Source: Ricordea florida
Taxonomy: Eukaryota; Cnidaria; Anthozoa; Corallimorpharia; Ricordeidae
Assembly: GCA_949710005.1 (NCBI GenBank)
Contig: OX453285.1
Span: 7,149,132 to 7,213,131 of the forward strand
Length of the DNA stretch: 64,000 bases
Direction: 5' to 3'
The position numbers were made by a program, and so were the translations under genes. Positions 54,337 to 64,000 of the stretch are shown one piece after another (the first letter of the stretch is position 1; every line of letters begins with the position of its first letter). The notes beneath the pieces were generated by a model. The model searched no databases. It saw only the letters and a list, made by a program, of their open reading frames with translations, and had not been told where the DNA came from.

Positions 54337-54935
54337 TCAAAGAGTTGTTGCAACTAAATACATGTTTATTGATAAAATTATTTTGACTTCTTTTCTATTT
54401 ACAAAATTTGTACCACACTTGCACACGTTACCAGCACTCTTCTCAGAATCGAAAGCCATAAGGTAATCTTCAATGGCTTCTTGTTTATCTTCTGCAATTA
54501 TCTCGGCTAGTCCTGATTCTGAAGGCCTAAGAGGTCCATCTAAAGGGTCACATTGGTCGCCATGCTCATGATCATAATCTTCGTATTGACTAAAATAACT
54601 CTCACAGTCATCCGTTTCGAAAGGAACAGCAGTCTGGCTTAACGAACTGTGTAATGGTTCACCGGTTTCCATATGTGTAAAGTCATGGATGGGTAACAAT
54701 GGAAAGCTGCCGCTCAGTCGCGCGTCATTCCCAAATGTTGACTCCGTGCTGAGGTCGTCCGAGGGCAAAGCAGTAGACGTCGGGAAGTTCTTTGGCCAAC
54801 GTCTCAAGGTTGTTCGAGGTATCTTTGATCCCGGTTGAAAGGTCCACGCAAGTTACTCTTCTTTAGCTTTTTTGCTGAAGAAGAATCCTCACTGTTGTCC
54901 GCCATTTTTTTCTCTTGTCCCTGTCAAGCTCCGCT
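54337..54935 (-). pseudogene. Acidic protein gene remnant inside the 4-kb transposon
   Basis: On the minus strand an ATG at 54933 gives MADNSEDSSSAKKLKKSNLR followed by GPFNRD. The frame must change near 54835 to continue as GSKIPRTTLRRWPKNF and the open frame 54337-54807. That frame is acidic (TDDCESYFSQYEDYDHEHGD) and ends in a Cys-containing stretch (GNVCKCGTNF). IPRTTLRRW could be an HTH-like DNA-binding segment. Either a short intron or a frameshift separates the two parts. It may be the N-terminus of the transposase or an accessory gene. Not assigned to a family. Confidence 0.35.
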
Positions 54936-55140
54936 GACATCTAGCACAGTCGGCTTATATACGGGGTCTTATACTTTTCCTTACTTGGCAACATACGGGA
55001 CACAGAGTTTAGTTTTGGCGGGCGAAACGAACTGGCCAGCGAACTTTGTCTCTCGAAAGTAACCTTGAGATCGGTGACTCGTGAAATTGCGTTGGTATTT
55101 TGCCTTTTCTATTTAGATCTTACCTCTGTCTGTTTACACA

Positions 55141-56970
55141 ATGAGCGACACAAAGAAAGACAACAAAAGGAAAACAACACCATCATTCAAGTATGGTGAA
55201 AGAAGTAAGTGAAATTGTTTTATATAACAAAGTTCCAAGTTCTTTTCACACGTAAAGATGCGCTGCATTCGTTGCCCGCTATTAAGCCCCAAAGTTTATC
55301 GCATTTTAATCGATAAATATAGACTGATGTGTTCCCATAAATTATATAAACGTTTTCTTAATATGAGTTTGCAGACACCCTTGTGCTTTGCGCTATAAAA
55401 GAAACCTAAACAGTTCTCTCAAATTGAAAGAAGAGGCAGCATGTTCTCGTTGTTGTTCTAAAAAGTCGAGGTCACTGCAATTCGATTTTAAACTATTGTA
55501 TATACAGTAAGAATTATTTGTTTGCCTTTTTAGAATGGTTTCGGGTGTAATTTATTGAAGACAATGTTAAGTTTATCGTTGGTGAAACTGAACTTCAGCA
55601 ATGCATATGTACCTGGACAAAAAGTACTACCCTTGTGTGGTTCTGAGCGAGAGTGGTGAGTTTCTACCATTATTTTTCGTTTATAATTCGTTTAGCCGTT
55701 TAAACTTGCCCTTACCGTTCTTAACAGTAAATTTCATGAAAGTTTCAGCCAAAGCAGTTGGTTGTATATCTATTTAATGCATCCCTAGTAGTGGGTAAAA
55801 AAATGGTCATACTTTCCAGTCAAAAGGAAATGATACATACTGAAAGTGCATGCAACTGAAATAGCTGTTATGCGCATACGCTTTCAAAAAAAAAAAAAGT
55901 AAAACTGCAATGGATTCCACAGCTGCCAAGCTGTTTTTACAGCCACAATGAGCTTCTAGGGAGGAGTCTTGGAGGAAAAAATGGAAAACAGTGTGTTGAT
56001 ACAGACATTCTTGAGAGCATCTTGAGTAAGTATAATCAATACTTAACAATACTTATTAAAATGATAAAAATGTTTACACTGCATGAGCCAGTCTTTGAAA
56101 GGGTAGGTTAATGCAGTGAATTGGGAATTCTTAAAATTTTGACAAAAGATTTGTTTTTAAAAAAAAAAATCATTCAGATGCATTGATTGAAGTTGCCAAT
56201 AAGGTACTGGTTTTAAAGTGCAAGCATTAACATATGCAGAAACAGTAAGATGTCAATCAATGATCAGTATTTTACTGCTTTTACATATAATACTGTATGT
56301 TGCCTAGTAAACTATATAATGCTTTTGTTGTGAATGAGCATTTACGGCTGTCCACTAGCTTGTATAAAAAAGCCTTTGATAGTGTCTCTACAATAGCTTT
56401 TTGCTTAATACATGACTATGCAATAAACATATAGAGAACTAAAGTACAGATGTTTTTGAGATGGCAATAGTAACCACAATAAGTTTATTTTCTTTCCCAG
56501 TGGTTAAACAAAGCCTTTGTCATATTATCATTATTGTTTCAGGTATATAGTAAAAGCAGTTGCCTTAGTTAATTCTGATCACTATTTATATCTCAAAAAT
56601 GTCTTTGCTTGCTATCTAATATTGAAAGTGGCATGGGATCAACAACATACAAGAAGTGGTGACTTACAAGAAGTTAAAAGGAAAAGTTTAAGTAATCTGT
56701 AAAAGTGGCTGCCCAAAGAAATTAGTTACAGGGATCATATTTGGCTGTGTTTTTGATATAATAGCTTCTCTAAGTCTTTCCTATTCTCATTGTTTTGTAG
56801 GTTACACAAGAAAGAAGTTCCCAGACATGACATGTGACAGTGGGGTCAAAATAGCATTGCAGAACAAAATAACCTGTCTTGAAGCTAAGTCAACAAAAGG
56901 ACCATCCAAGTTGCTGATTATTGAAAAATGTGCAAAAAGCTTCTTAAAACACCTGTTTAAAATGTCTTAG
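55141..56970 (+). pseudogene. Spliced BEN-domain-like gene remnant inside the 4-kb transposon
   Basis: Candidate exons: one from 55141 (MSDTKKDNKRKTTPSFKYGE, donor GTAAGTG); a second from 55534, containing a stop in the expected frame and KKYYPCVVLSES near 55620; a third near 55933-56022 (NELLGRSLGGKNGKQ, VDTDILESIL, donor GTAAGT); and a fourth from 56801 (YTRKKFPDMTCDSGVKIA, LQNKITCLEAK) to a stop at 56968. The third and fourth join in phase. The L-x-GR...K...VD...I...KFP...I..K pattern resembles a BEN DNA-binding domain. The in-frame stop in the second exon suggests decay or a mis-called exon. Capture of a host gene, or a domain of the transposon's own protein, are both possible. Confidence 0.4.
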
Positions 56971-57601
56971 ATACAGTGATGGAATTGTCCATTAAAATTT
57001 TTAATCTTTGCAACATACATTTTATTGTTTATTGCTAAAAACTAGAACATGAGTTTATTTCAGTTTAAAGAAATGTAGTCACTACTTCATGCAGACTGTT
57101 GCTGTGCATGATTATATATTTCTAAACATATACATTATTATATATTATTATCAAATTCAGTGAGTTCCAATTAACTTGAAAGATCAGAGTAGAGGTGCCT
57201 TTTTATAATATTGTGAAAACCTCTTTTTAGTCAGATTTACTTTTCACCGAGAGTACATTTGTATTGCATAAGTCACGTTTATTACAGTATATATATATTG
57301 ATAAGAATAAATATGTAGATTGATTAAACCTGTGTTTCAGTTATTTATACATGTATGCATTAAGTATACTTCAAGTATACTACAAGTATACTTTAAGTAT
57401 ACTTCCTTTAAAGTATACTTCAAGTATACTTCCTTTAAAGTACACTTTAAGTATACTTTTTGGGTGACCAAAAGTTGTGTACTTTAAGTATACTTCTGTA
57501 AGTATACTTTAAGTATACTTTAAGTATGAATGAAGTATACTTTTTAAAGCGTTTATCACCTATTTAAAGTATACTTTAAATGTACTAAATTTCTACAAGG
57601 G

Positions 57602-57680
57602 AAGTACACTACACATGTAACATACCTGGTTCTTTAAGCCATAACCAGAGACAAGCACACTGTACATGTAATTTAAGTCT
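57602..57680. repeat. 51-bp satellite array, right edge
   Basis: One to one and a half degenerate units (CTACACATGTAACATACCTG, CCATAACCAGAGACAAGC) continue the array after the 4-kb transposon. Confidence 0.75.
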
Positions 57681-57843
57681 TAAAAACAGCAAAACTGCGA
57701 CTCGAATGGAGTCTGCTCATGTGTATTGTACAACCCTCATTAAATGACCACAGCAATCTTAGGACCTCGTAAGTATAAGATTGTACCCCAGAAAGAGATG
57801 ACTGCGAAAAGAAACTTTCTTAATTCTAAGTACTATCAGCGAA

Positions 57844-60800
57844 CTAATTGACATACCACAAGTAACAAATTGCAGCTCCAACAATGAATACAACCAACAG
57901 GAAAGCAAGCACTGCAGAGACGATAGCTGCTATAGCAGCGACACCCAGAGATTCACTACCACCATCTTGCGGTTTCTTTTTATTCTTGTGTTTCTTATGT
58001 GAGCCACCCAGAGGTTCGGTACTGGAGTCTGAATGTGCAGCGGACAGATCAGGCCAGCGCACGCGTGCTGGGTCCCTGCTGTTTGCGGCTATGTTCTCTT
58101 CTCCTTTGCTATGATAGTACTTCCCGTGTTCACTGAACCTGCCTCTTTCACCTCTTGGCAACGACCTTGCTGTTCTCTTTCCAGGTCTTATGTCTTCTGT
58201 ATCTTTAAGGGAAACATATTTATCTTGTTGACCACCGTCAAAATGTAGTAAGGGTATGTTAAAGCCACTGAGGCGACAGTGGTAGAAGCAACTAACCCCT
58301 ATTGCTACCAAAAAAAAATGATGAAAAATTGAGCTCAAAAGCCAGGAGCCATAGCTGCAAACATACATAACATACCCTTACTACATTTTGACGTTGTCAT
58401 TTTAAGCCACATGACAAAAACGTTATACCAGAATAATTTAAACAATATCAACTTCTTTTTTAGTTTTTTCAAGGGATATAGATATGAGTTATCTGAAATA
58501 ACACCAAAGACAATTTCTCAAAAGAGTCCAAGCAAATAAATGTTAAATTTCACCACAACTCTGAAAACACAGGTAAAATTCTAAAAATTTTATGTGGAAG
58601 ATAACATTTTGTGAAATTTTGCATATATAATCTAGGGCTCAGCCCATAATAAATTTTCTTTGGTGTTATTACTGATAAACAATTATATCTATAGACCTTG
58701 AAAAATGTAAACAAGAATGCGAGATTGTTTAAATTATTCTGGCAAGGTTTTTCTCCACTGAAAACTCAACTTCCTGATGGATTCCCTCTTAGTATCATTC
58801 ATAGCTCATTCATTTAAGCTTTGCAGTCAAACCTGTATTTTTGTCAAGCCCTGGCCCTTCCTTAGTAGCCTTTTCACTGAACTCTTCTTCTCTTGGAGAT
58901 TTTTCAGCACCCAATTCAACGCTGCCAGGTGTCTTCACTGTTTCCTCTTTACGCCCTTCCCTCTTCTCCATCAGTGCCTTCAATTTCTTGGTAAGAAATT
59001 TCCATCTTTTGTTGTTGGTTCTTGGAGAAGCTTCAAACGGATGGCCTGGACTGTTTATAGTTGATGGCAGTGAACTCTGGAAAGCTTTTTCTTGCAGCTG
59101 TGGCACTGTTGTAGCAAAAACTTGTGCATGGTTGATGGGTGGGGTCCATGTAGCTGTGGCAGAAGCATCAGCTACTGATTTTTTCAGCGCAATCCAAGGA
59201 GCTTCAGATGCTATCACTCTGTCGGTTGAAGATGATGTATCTGTCTCTTCATCACTGTATGGTGGGGTCCATGTCTCCCTTTCAGAAGCAAGTGTCACCG
59301 ATTTCTTTAGCGTTATCCATGGGGCTTCAGATGATATTACTTCATCAGTTGTAGCTGATGCATCTGCCTCTTCATCATTGAGAGGTGGGGTCCATGTGTC
59401 TCTTTCAGAAGCAAGTGCCACTGATTTCTTCAGTGTCATCCATGGAGCGTTAGATGGTGTTATTGCAGAGGTGCTGTCTCTGACATCCTGAAGAGCTGGA
59501 AACTTATCTGTAAAAGATGGACAACCATCAGCTACCCCAAAAAAGATAAGTGGAATTAGCACTTATCTTTCCAACAGGTTACAGTAAAATACTGTACACC
59601 TCCAGCTGAGTTTATGATCCCAATATTTAATTCTAAACAGGTCAAGATGACACTGTTACAAAAAGAAAAACAAGAACACAAGTAATATTCTGTGTCATTA
59701 TGTCATTAAAACAAAACAGCTCACCAGCTAAAACTCATGTATTGCAATTACTTACCGGTAAGTCTCATTTTGTAAACAAGCATCATAATGACATTACGAA
59801 TTTGCATGTTATACTTGTACTCCTCTTGCAAATGATTTATGCCTTTTATATTATATAGCTCCTTCCACAGCACTGAAAGTATGCAACTATTTAAAACATT
59901 TCTACCAGAATTTTTTTACAAGAGAAATTTAAGTATAACAGAAGTGCTTTAGGAACAACTTTAACAAGTTATGTTAACTGTAGTGATCAAACTACTTTGT
60001 CCAATTAACCAAAGTTTGATTTTTTTTTCTGCCAACTAACATTCCTAACTCATCACTGTCAACTTCTGAAACAGACTATTTGTGTCAATATCCAGAATAT
60101 TTGCTCTCACTTAAGGGTTATCAATAAAGCATTAAATGCAGTTGGATAATACAGTTAGATACACGTGTCTTACGAGAACATATGCCACTTGTGCCAAAAG
60201 TTCATACCTTTGATAGTGAGGATATTAATGATACTATTGTTGTCACTTTATATTAACTCTCATATGTATAATATTCTTTATGTATAATGTTCTAAGAGTT
60301 TCATCCCTTTACAATTGTTCTCTAATTTAAAAACAAACCTGTGTTTTTGTAAAGTGTTTCTCCAAACTCTTGCTCTTCCTCTGTAACTTTTGCAGTTTTT
60401 TCTACTCCAGGAGATTTTCTGGTATCCCATCCCAAGTTGGCAGGTATCTTTGCCATCTCTTCCTTACCACCTTTCTCACCCTTAATATTGACTCTACCAG
60501 GGGAGGGGTAAGAGTGAGGATTGTCTGCTTCTGATGGTGTTGAGCTGTGGAGGGGATCAATTGGGCGTGGCCACGTTGTAGCAAAACCTTCTCCATCACT
60601 GTATGGTGGGCTCCATGTGTTCCTTTCAGAAGAAATTGTCATTGACTTTTTCCGTGTTACCCATGACGTCTCAGATGGTATCACTCTGTCAGTTGTTGTT
60701 GACACATCTGCCCCATCATCACTGAATGGTGGGGTCCATGTACCTTTTTCAGAAGACATTGTCACTGACTTTTTCCGTGTTGCCCATGACGTCTCAAATG

Positions 60801-62483
60801 GTATCACTCTGTCAGTTGTTGTTGACACATCTGCCCCCTCATCACTGTATGGTGGGGTCCATGTACCTTTTTCAGAAGACATTGTCACTGACTTTTTCCG
60901 TGTTGCCCATGACGTCTCAGATGGTATAACTCTGTTGGTTGCAATTGATATATCTGCCCCATCATCACTGAATGGTGGGGTCCATGTATCTTTTTCAGAA
61001 GACATTGTCACTGACTTTTTCCGTGTTGCTCGTGACGTCTCAGATGGTATCACTCTCTCGGTTGTGGCTGACGTATCTGCCCCATCATCACTGAATGGTG
61101 GGGTCCATGTATCTTCCGAAGAAGTTGCCACTGACCTTTTCTGTTTTACCCATGATGTCTTAGATGGTATCACTCTGTTGGTTGTAGCTGATGTGTCTGC
61201 CCCCTCATCACTGAATGGTGGGGTCCATGTATCTTTTTCAGAAGACATTGCCAATTCCTTTTCATACATTTCCCATGGCATCTCAGACGGTATCACTCTG
61301 TCCTCTGTAGCCAACACATCTTCCTCCTCATCACTGAATGGTGGGGTCCATGTGCCTTTTTCAGAAGACATTGTCACTGACTTTTTCCGTGTTGCCCGTG
61401 ACGTCTCAAATGGTATCACTCTGTCAGTTGTTGTTGACACATCTGCCCCCTCATCACTGTATGGTGGGGTCCATGTACCTTTTTCAGAAGACATTGTCAC
61501 TGACTTTTTCCGTGTTGCCCATGACGTCTCAGATGGTATAACTCTGTTGGTTGCAATTGATATATCTGCCCCTTCATCACTGAATGGTGGGGTCCATGTA
61601 TCTTCAGAAGAAGTTGCCACTGATTTTTTCTGTTTTACCCATGACGTCTTAGATGGTATCACTCTGTTGGTTGTAGCTGATGTGTCTGCCTCCTCATCAC
61701 TGAATGGTGGGGTCCATGTATCTTTTTCAGAAGACATTGCCAATTCCTTTTCATACATTTCCCATGGCATCTCAGACGGTATCACTCTGTCCTCTGTAGC
61801 CAACACATCTTCCTCCTCATCACTGAATGGTGGGGTCCATGTATCTCTTTCAGAGGACATTGTCACTGACTTTTTCCGTGTTACCCTTGACGTCTCAGAT
61901 GGTATCACTCTGTCCTTTGTAGTCAACACATCTGCCCCCTCATCACTGTATGGTGGGGTCCAGGTGTCCCTTTCAGAGGCAAGCGTCACGGATGTCTTCA
62001 GTGTTATCCATGGAGATTCTGATGGTATCACTCCATCCGTTGTAGCAGACACATCTGCCCCTTCATCATTAAATGGTGGTGTCCCTGTATCCCTTTCAGA
62101 AGCAAGTGTCACCGATGTTTTCAGTGTTATCCCTGGGGTTTCAGATGATATTACTCTGTTGGTTGTAGCTGACACATCTGCCTCCTGGTCATTAAATGTT
62201 GGTGTCTGGGTATGCCTTTCAGAAGCATGTTTCACTCTGTTCTTCAGTGTTATCCATGGAGTTTTTGATGGTATCACTCCATCCATTGTAGCAGACACAT
62301 CTGCCCCTTCATCATTAAATGCTGGTGTCTGGGTGTGCCTTTCAGAAGCATGTGTCACTCTTTTCTTCAGTGTCATCCATGGAGTTTCTGATGGTATCAC
62401 TCCATGGGTGCTAACAGGCACATCTGTTGCTCTAAATTCCTCTTCTATGGAAAGCTGGTCTTGACTAGCTGGATAATTATATC
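57844..62483 (-). CDS. Host gene: repeat-rich type I-like membrane protein, last three exons
   Basis: Three minus-strand exons: 60339-62483 (2145 bases), 58833-59507 (675 bases) and 57844-58223 with the stop. The first two are phase 1-1, the last begins in phase 1, and the GT/AG sites agree. The first exon encodes fifteen repeats of 41 residues with core TWTPPFSDEGADVSTTTDRV and KKSVTMSSE; the second has three more. Both end in a similar charged segment and D/YKNT. The last exon has a basic and Ser-rich stalk and a membrane helix AIAAIVSAVLAFLLVVFIVG with a very short tail CYLWYVN. A surface or secreted repeat protein is inferred; the upstream exon with a signal peptide was not identified. 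Family unknown. Confidence 0.65.
60600..62440 (-). repeat. 123-bp coding tandem repeat, fifteen units
   Basis: Units of 123 bases (41 codons). Types differ at the block after the SE-rich part: ATRKKSV, EMYEKEL, VKQKKSV and TLKTSV. A higher-order block of consecutive types (ATRKKSV, EMYEKEL, VKQKKSV/VKQKRSV) occurs twice, showing recent multi-unit duplication. The 5' repeats (high coordinates) are the most diverged. Confidence 0.75.
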
Positions 62484-62568
62484 CTGGCAAAGAAGGAAAA
62501 CTGGATTGATTGATTCTTGCTCTTAGTGACAATATAAAAGTGCATTGAGAGCAAAGCAGAATTTCCAT

Positions 62569-63045
62569 AAGGGCAGATACTGATCAAAACAAGAGAAACC
62601 TCAGTTCCCTGGCAGACTAGATACAGTTTGGGTAGAAAAAGTGATTGCAAAGTGGCAAGGCAACATTCAAACAGAAGTGTCAAATAAAAAACTCCAATTA
62701 GGAGAGGACAAGTTTCTCTCTTCCTCTCTCCCTCTTTCCATTCATTCACTGTTCTCTTCAGTCAGACAAAACAACGAAACCACAGCACGCGAAAGGTACG
62801 TAAAACTTTTTAAGAAAACTTACCTATCTCTTTAGGTTGTAACTCTTTATGAAAAATTGCGGCTAGATTTTCATATCGACCAATTCTTTATTTTGTACGC
62901 TGTGGCCGTGCTATTATGTTCTTCGAAAACAGGAAATTTTTGCGCGTTCATTATCTAGACAATCCAGCTACGAGATACATAGTGAGGTATGGGGTGATAT
63001 TGAAATCTATCCCAGTGTTGTATAGTGAGCCGTAGAACAGCAATC
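62569..63045. other. Stretch upstream of the repeat-protein gene
   Basis: It may hold the first exon. The minus-strand frame 62477-62749 has a signal-peptide-like run PLLIGVFYLTLLFECCLA, but no clear donor site follows it. Nothing else was recognised. Confidence 0.3.
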
Positions 63046-63190
63046 GGAATGATTTCTACACAGGTCCCTACTTCATTATGCATGCCGTAGTTGAATTGTC
63101 TTCGGAAGTGCGCGTATAAAAATTTCTGAGAACGAAACCGTACGGCTACAGCATGCATAACGAAGTAGGGACCTGAGCGGAAATCTTACC
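63046..63190. mobile_element. hAT-like MITE, third copy of the GAAGTAGGGACC family
   Basis: Left end GGAATGATTTCTACACAGGT, right end the near-inverse ACCTGAGCGGAAATCTTACC, both continuing into TCCCTACTTCATTATGCATGC. CAGCAATC occurs immediately left (63038-63045) and again at 63196-63203, 5 bases beyond the right end, so the target duplication is shifted by a small insertion or the right end is extended. Confidence 0.65.
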
Positions 63191-63203
63191 CATGCCAGCA
63201 ATC

Positions 63204-64000
63204 CTACCTTGCAAACTGAAACACTGCTGTAGCATAAAAGCGAGAGAACTTTGAACACTGAGAATGAAATGCAGCTTTTCTGAACTGCATCTATGATTTG
63301 AGGATTCCAAAACTTAGGACTTCGCGAAATCCTACTTTCCATGTCGGCCGCCATCTTGAAATACATGTAACCTCGCTGTACTGAACGCTCACGCAAAGTT
63401 GGAATTTCAAGTATTTTTAGCGTTCTCACGTCACGCCAACAAATATAGTTTTTTTTTTTCTACCTTTGTGCTTTCTCTCCCTTGTTGGTCTTTACCCATT
63501 TTTGTTATTATCTGGGTTTTCCCAACATTCTTTTCAGGCTCTTCTGCCTCTAAAGTCTAAAAATCGAGTTTGTTTGAAAAATAAAACAAATAATTGGAAT
63601 ACTTTCATTACAATCGATCGAGTCCTCCTTGTTTCGTTCAACTCTACTGGGCTCTTTAAATTGAAAATGAAGTTACATGTTAAACTGCGCACGCGCGTCG
63701 CTGGGTGGATAATTTGTTTTACTTCCAAACTGTGCGGAAAATGTCAAACAGTTTCAAAAACCTACAGAAACAAAAAATCCTACCTTCCGCAGAGAGGATG
63801 AGTACAATTGCGATCAAAACGATCCACGATTTCCGCATTTTAAGTCACATTGTTTTCCCAAGTGAACTCCATTGTCTTTCCGCGAAAACAAGTTCCCGAA
63901 AATGTTGCGTAGCCATAGTTACGTCAAAGTAAATAGGTCATTAGACGCAAGCGCATTAATTAATCCATTAGGCTGTAACTGCACGTGCAAACAATGTTGG
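63204..64000. other. Host intergenic stretch, no gene supported
   Basis: Short open frames only, none with recognisable similarity or splice support. AGATGG-type context with GGCCGCCATCTTG at 63343-63355 could mark a promoter or 5' region of a host gene, but no exon was confirmed. Confidence 0.35.

Larger units (their letters stand above)
53640..57601. mobile_element. Inverted-repeat DNA transposon with dense AAGTATACTT sites, 4.0 kb, unclassified
   Basis: The termini are CCCTTGTAGAAATTCAGTAC and its near-inverse GTACTAAATTTCTACAAGGG. The satellite unit is cut at the left and continues at the right, so the borders are firm to within two bases (a 2-bp AA duplication is possible). Both ends are packed with the palindrome AAGTATACTT (left 53664-53900, right 57360-57570), likely binding sites of the transposase. 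Inside are two divergently arranged gene remnants: a minus-strand one (54337-54935) and a spliced plus-strand one (55141-56970). No known transposase was recognised. Confidence 0.75.

Noticed and set aside
60521-62464. A 647-codon open frame on the plus strand antisense to the repeat-protein gene
   Set aside because: The sense strand has a spliced, phase-consistent gene with a membrane helix. The antisense openness follows from the 123-base (multiple-of-3) repeat unit.

Overview
The window reads as nuclear DNA of a cnidarian, most likely an anthozoan such as a coral. This is an inference from a spliced NSUN5-type host gene, a tRNA-headed SINE, many fold-back/MITE repeats, CR1/L2-like LINEs and the AT-rich base composition; no species marker was recognised. 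Accessory DNA dominates. The key content is two virus-like, Maverick/Polinton-class (adintovirus-like) elements: element 1 at 1-8677 (left part outside the window) and element 2 at 19672-35124 (complete, 15,453 bp).

Element 2 has 523-bp terminal inverted repeats, a 5-bp target duplication (GTCGT) and thirteen apparently open genes: an SAP-like plus cysteine/histidine-repeat protein, a candidate minor capsid protein, a 519-aa C-terminally anchored protein, four small or medium membrane proteins, a coiled-coil membrane protein, a conserved 185-aa protein, a packaging-type ATPase, a candidate double-jelly-roll major capsid protein, a retroviral-type integrase and a 1577-aa protein-primed family B DNA polymerase. 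Capsid, ATPase and accessory genes run leftward, the integrase rightward, and the polymerase leftward from the right terminal repeat. The two terminal repeats encode the same N-terminal SAP-like module for two different proteins. Element 1 is a diverged relative with the same gene order, but its polymerase gene carries a 182-bp frameshifting deletion. No adenain-type maturation protease gene was seen.

Host background: element 1 lies downstream of exon 6 of an NSUN5-like rRNA m5C methyltransferase gene (minus strand, exons 1-6 at 16067-10268), probably in an intron. Its introns hold a tRNA-derived SINE and several MITEs. Element 2 is inserted in the reverse-transcriptase end of a decayed CR1/L2-like LINE (minus strand, 39.4 kb to 35.1 kb, resuming at 19.67-19.37 kb) that has GATA microsatellite on both sides and a hAT-like MITE in its ORF1.

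From 40 to 44.5 kb there are further MITEs, a truncated LINE and candidate host exons. From 44.6 to 57.7 kb lies a 51-bp satellite array into which a young Ty3/Gypsy element (45753-50541, identical 153-bp LTRs, single 1383-codon gag-pol) and an unclassified 4-kb inverted-repeat transposon (53640-57601, carrying a spliced BEN-like gene remnant) have inserted. From 57.8 to 62.5 kb is a host gene for a membrane-anchored protein built of about eighteen 41-residue repeats. The right end is non-coding with another copy of the hAT-like MITE.
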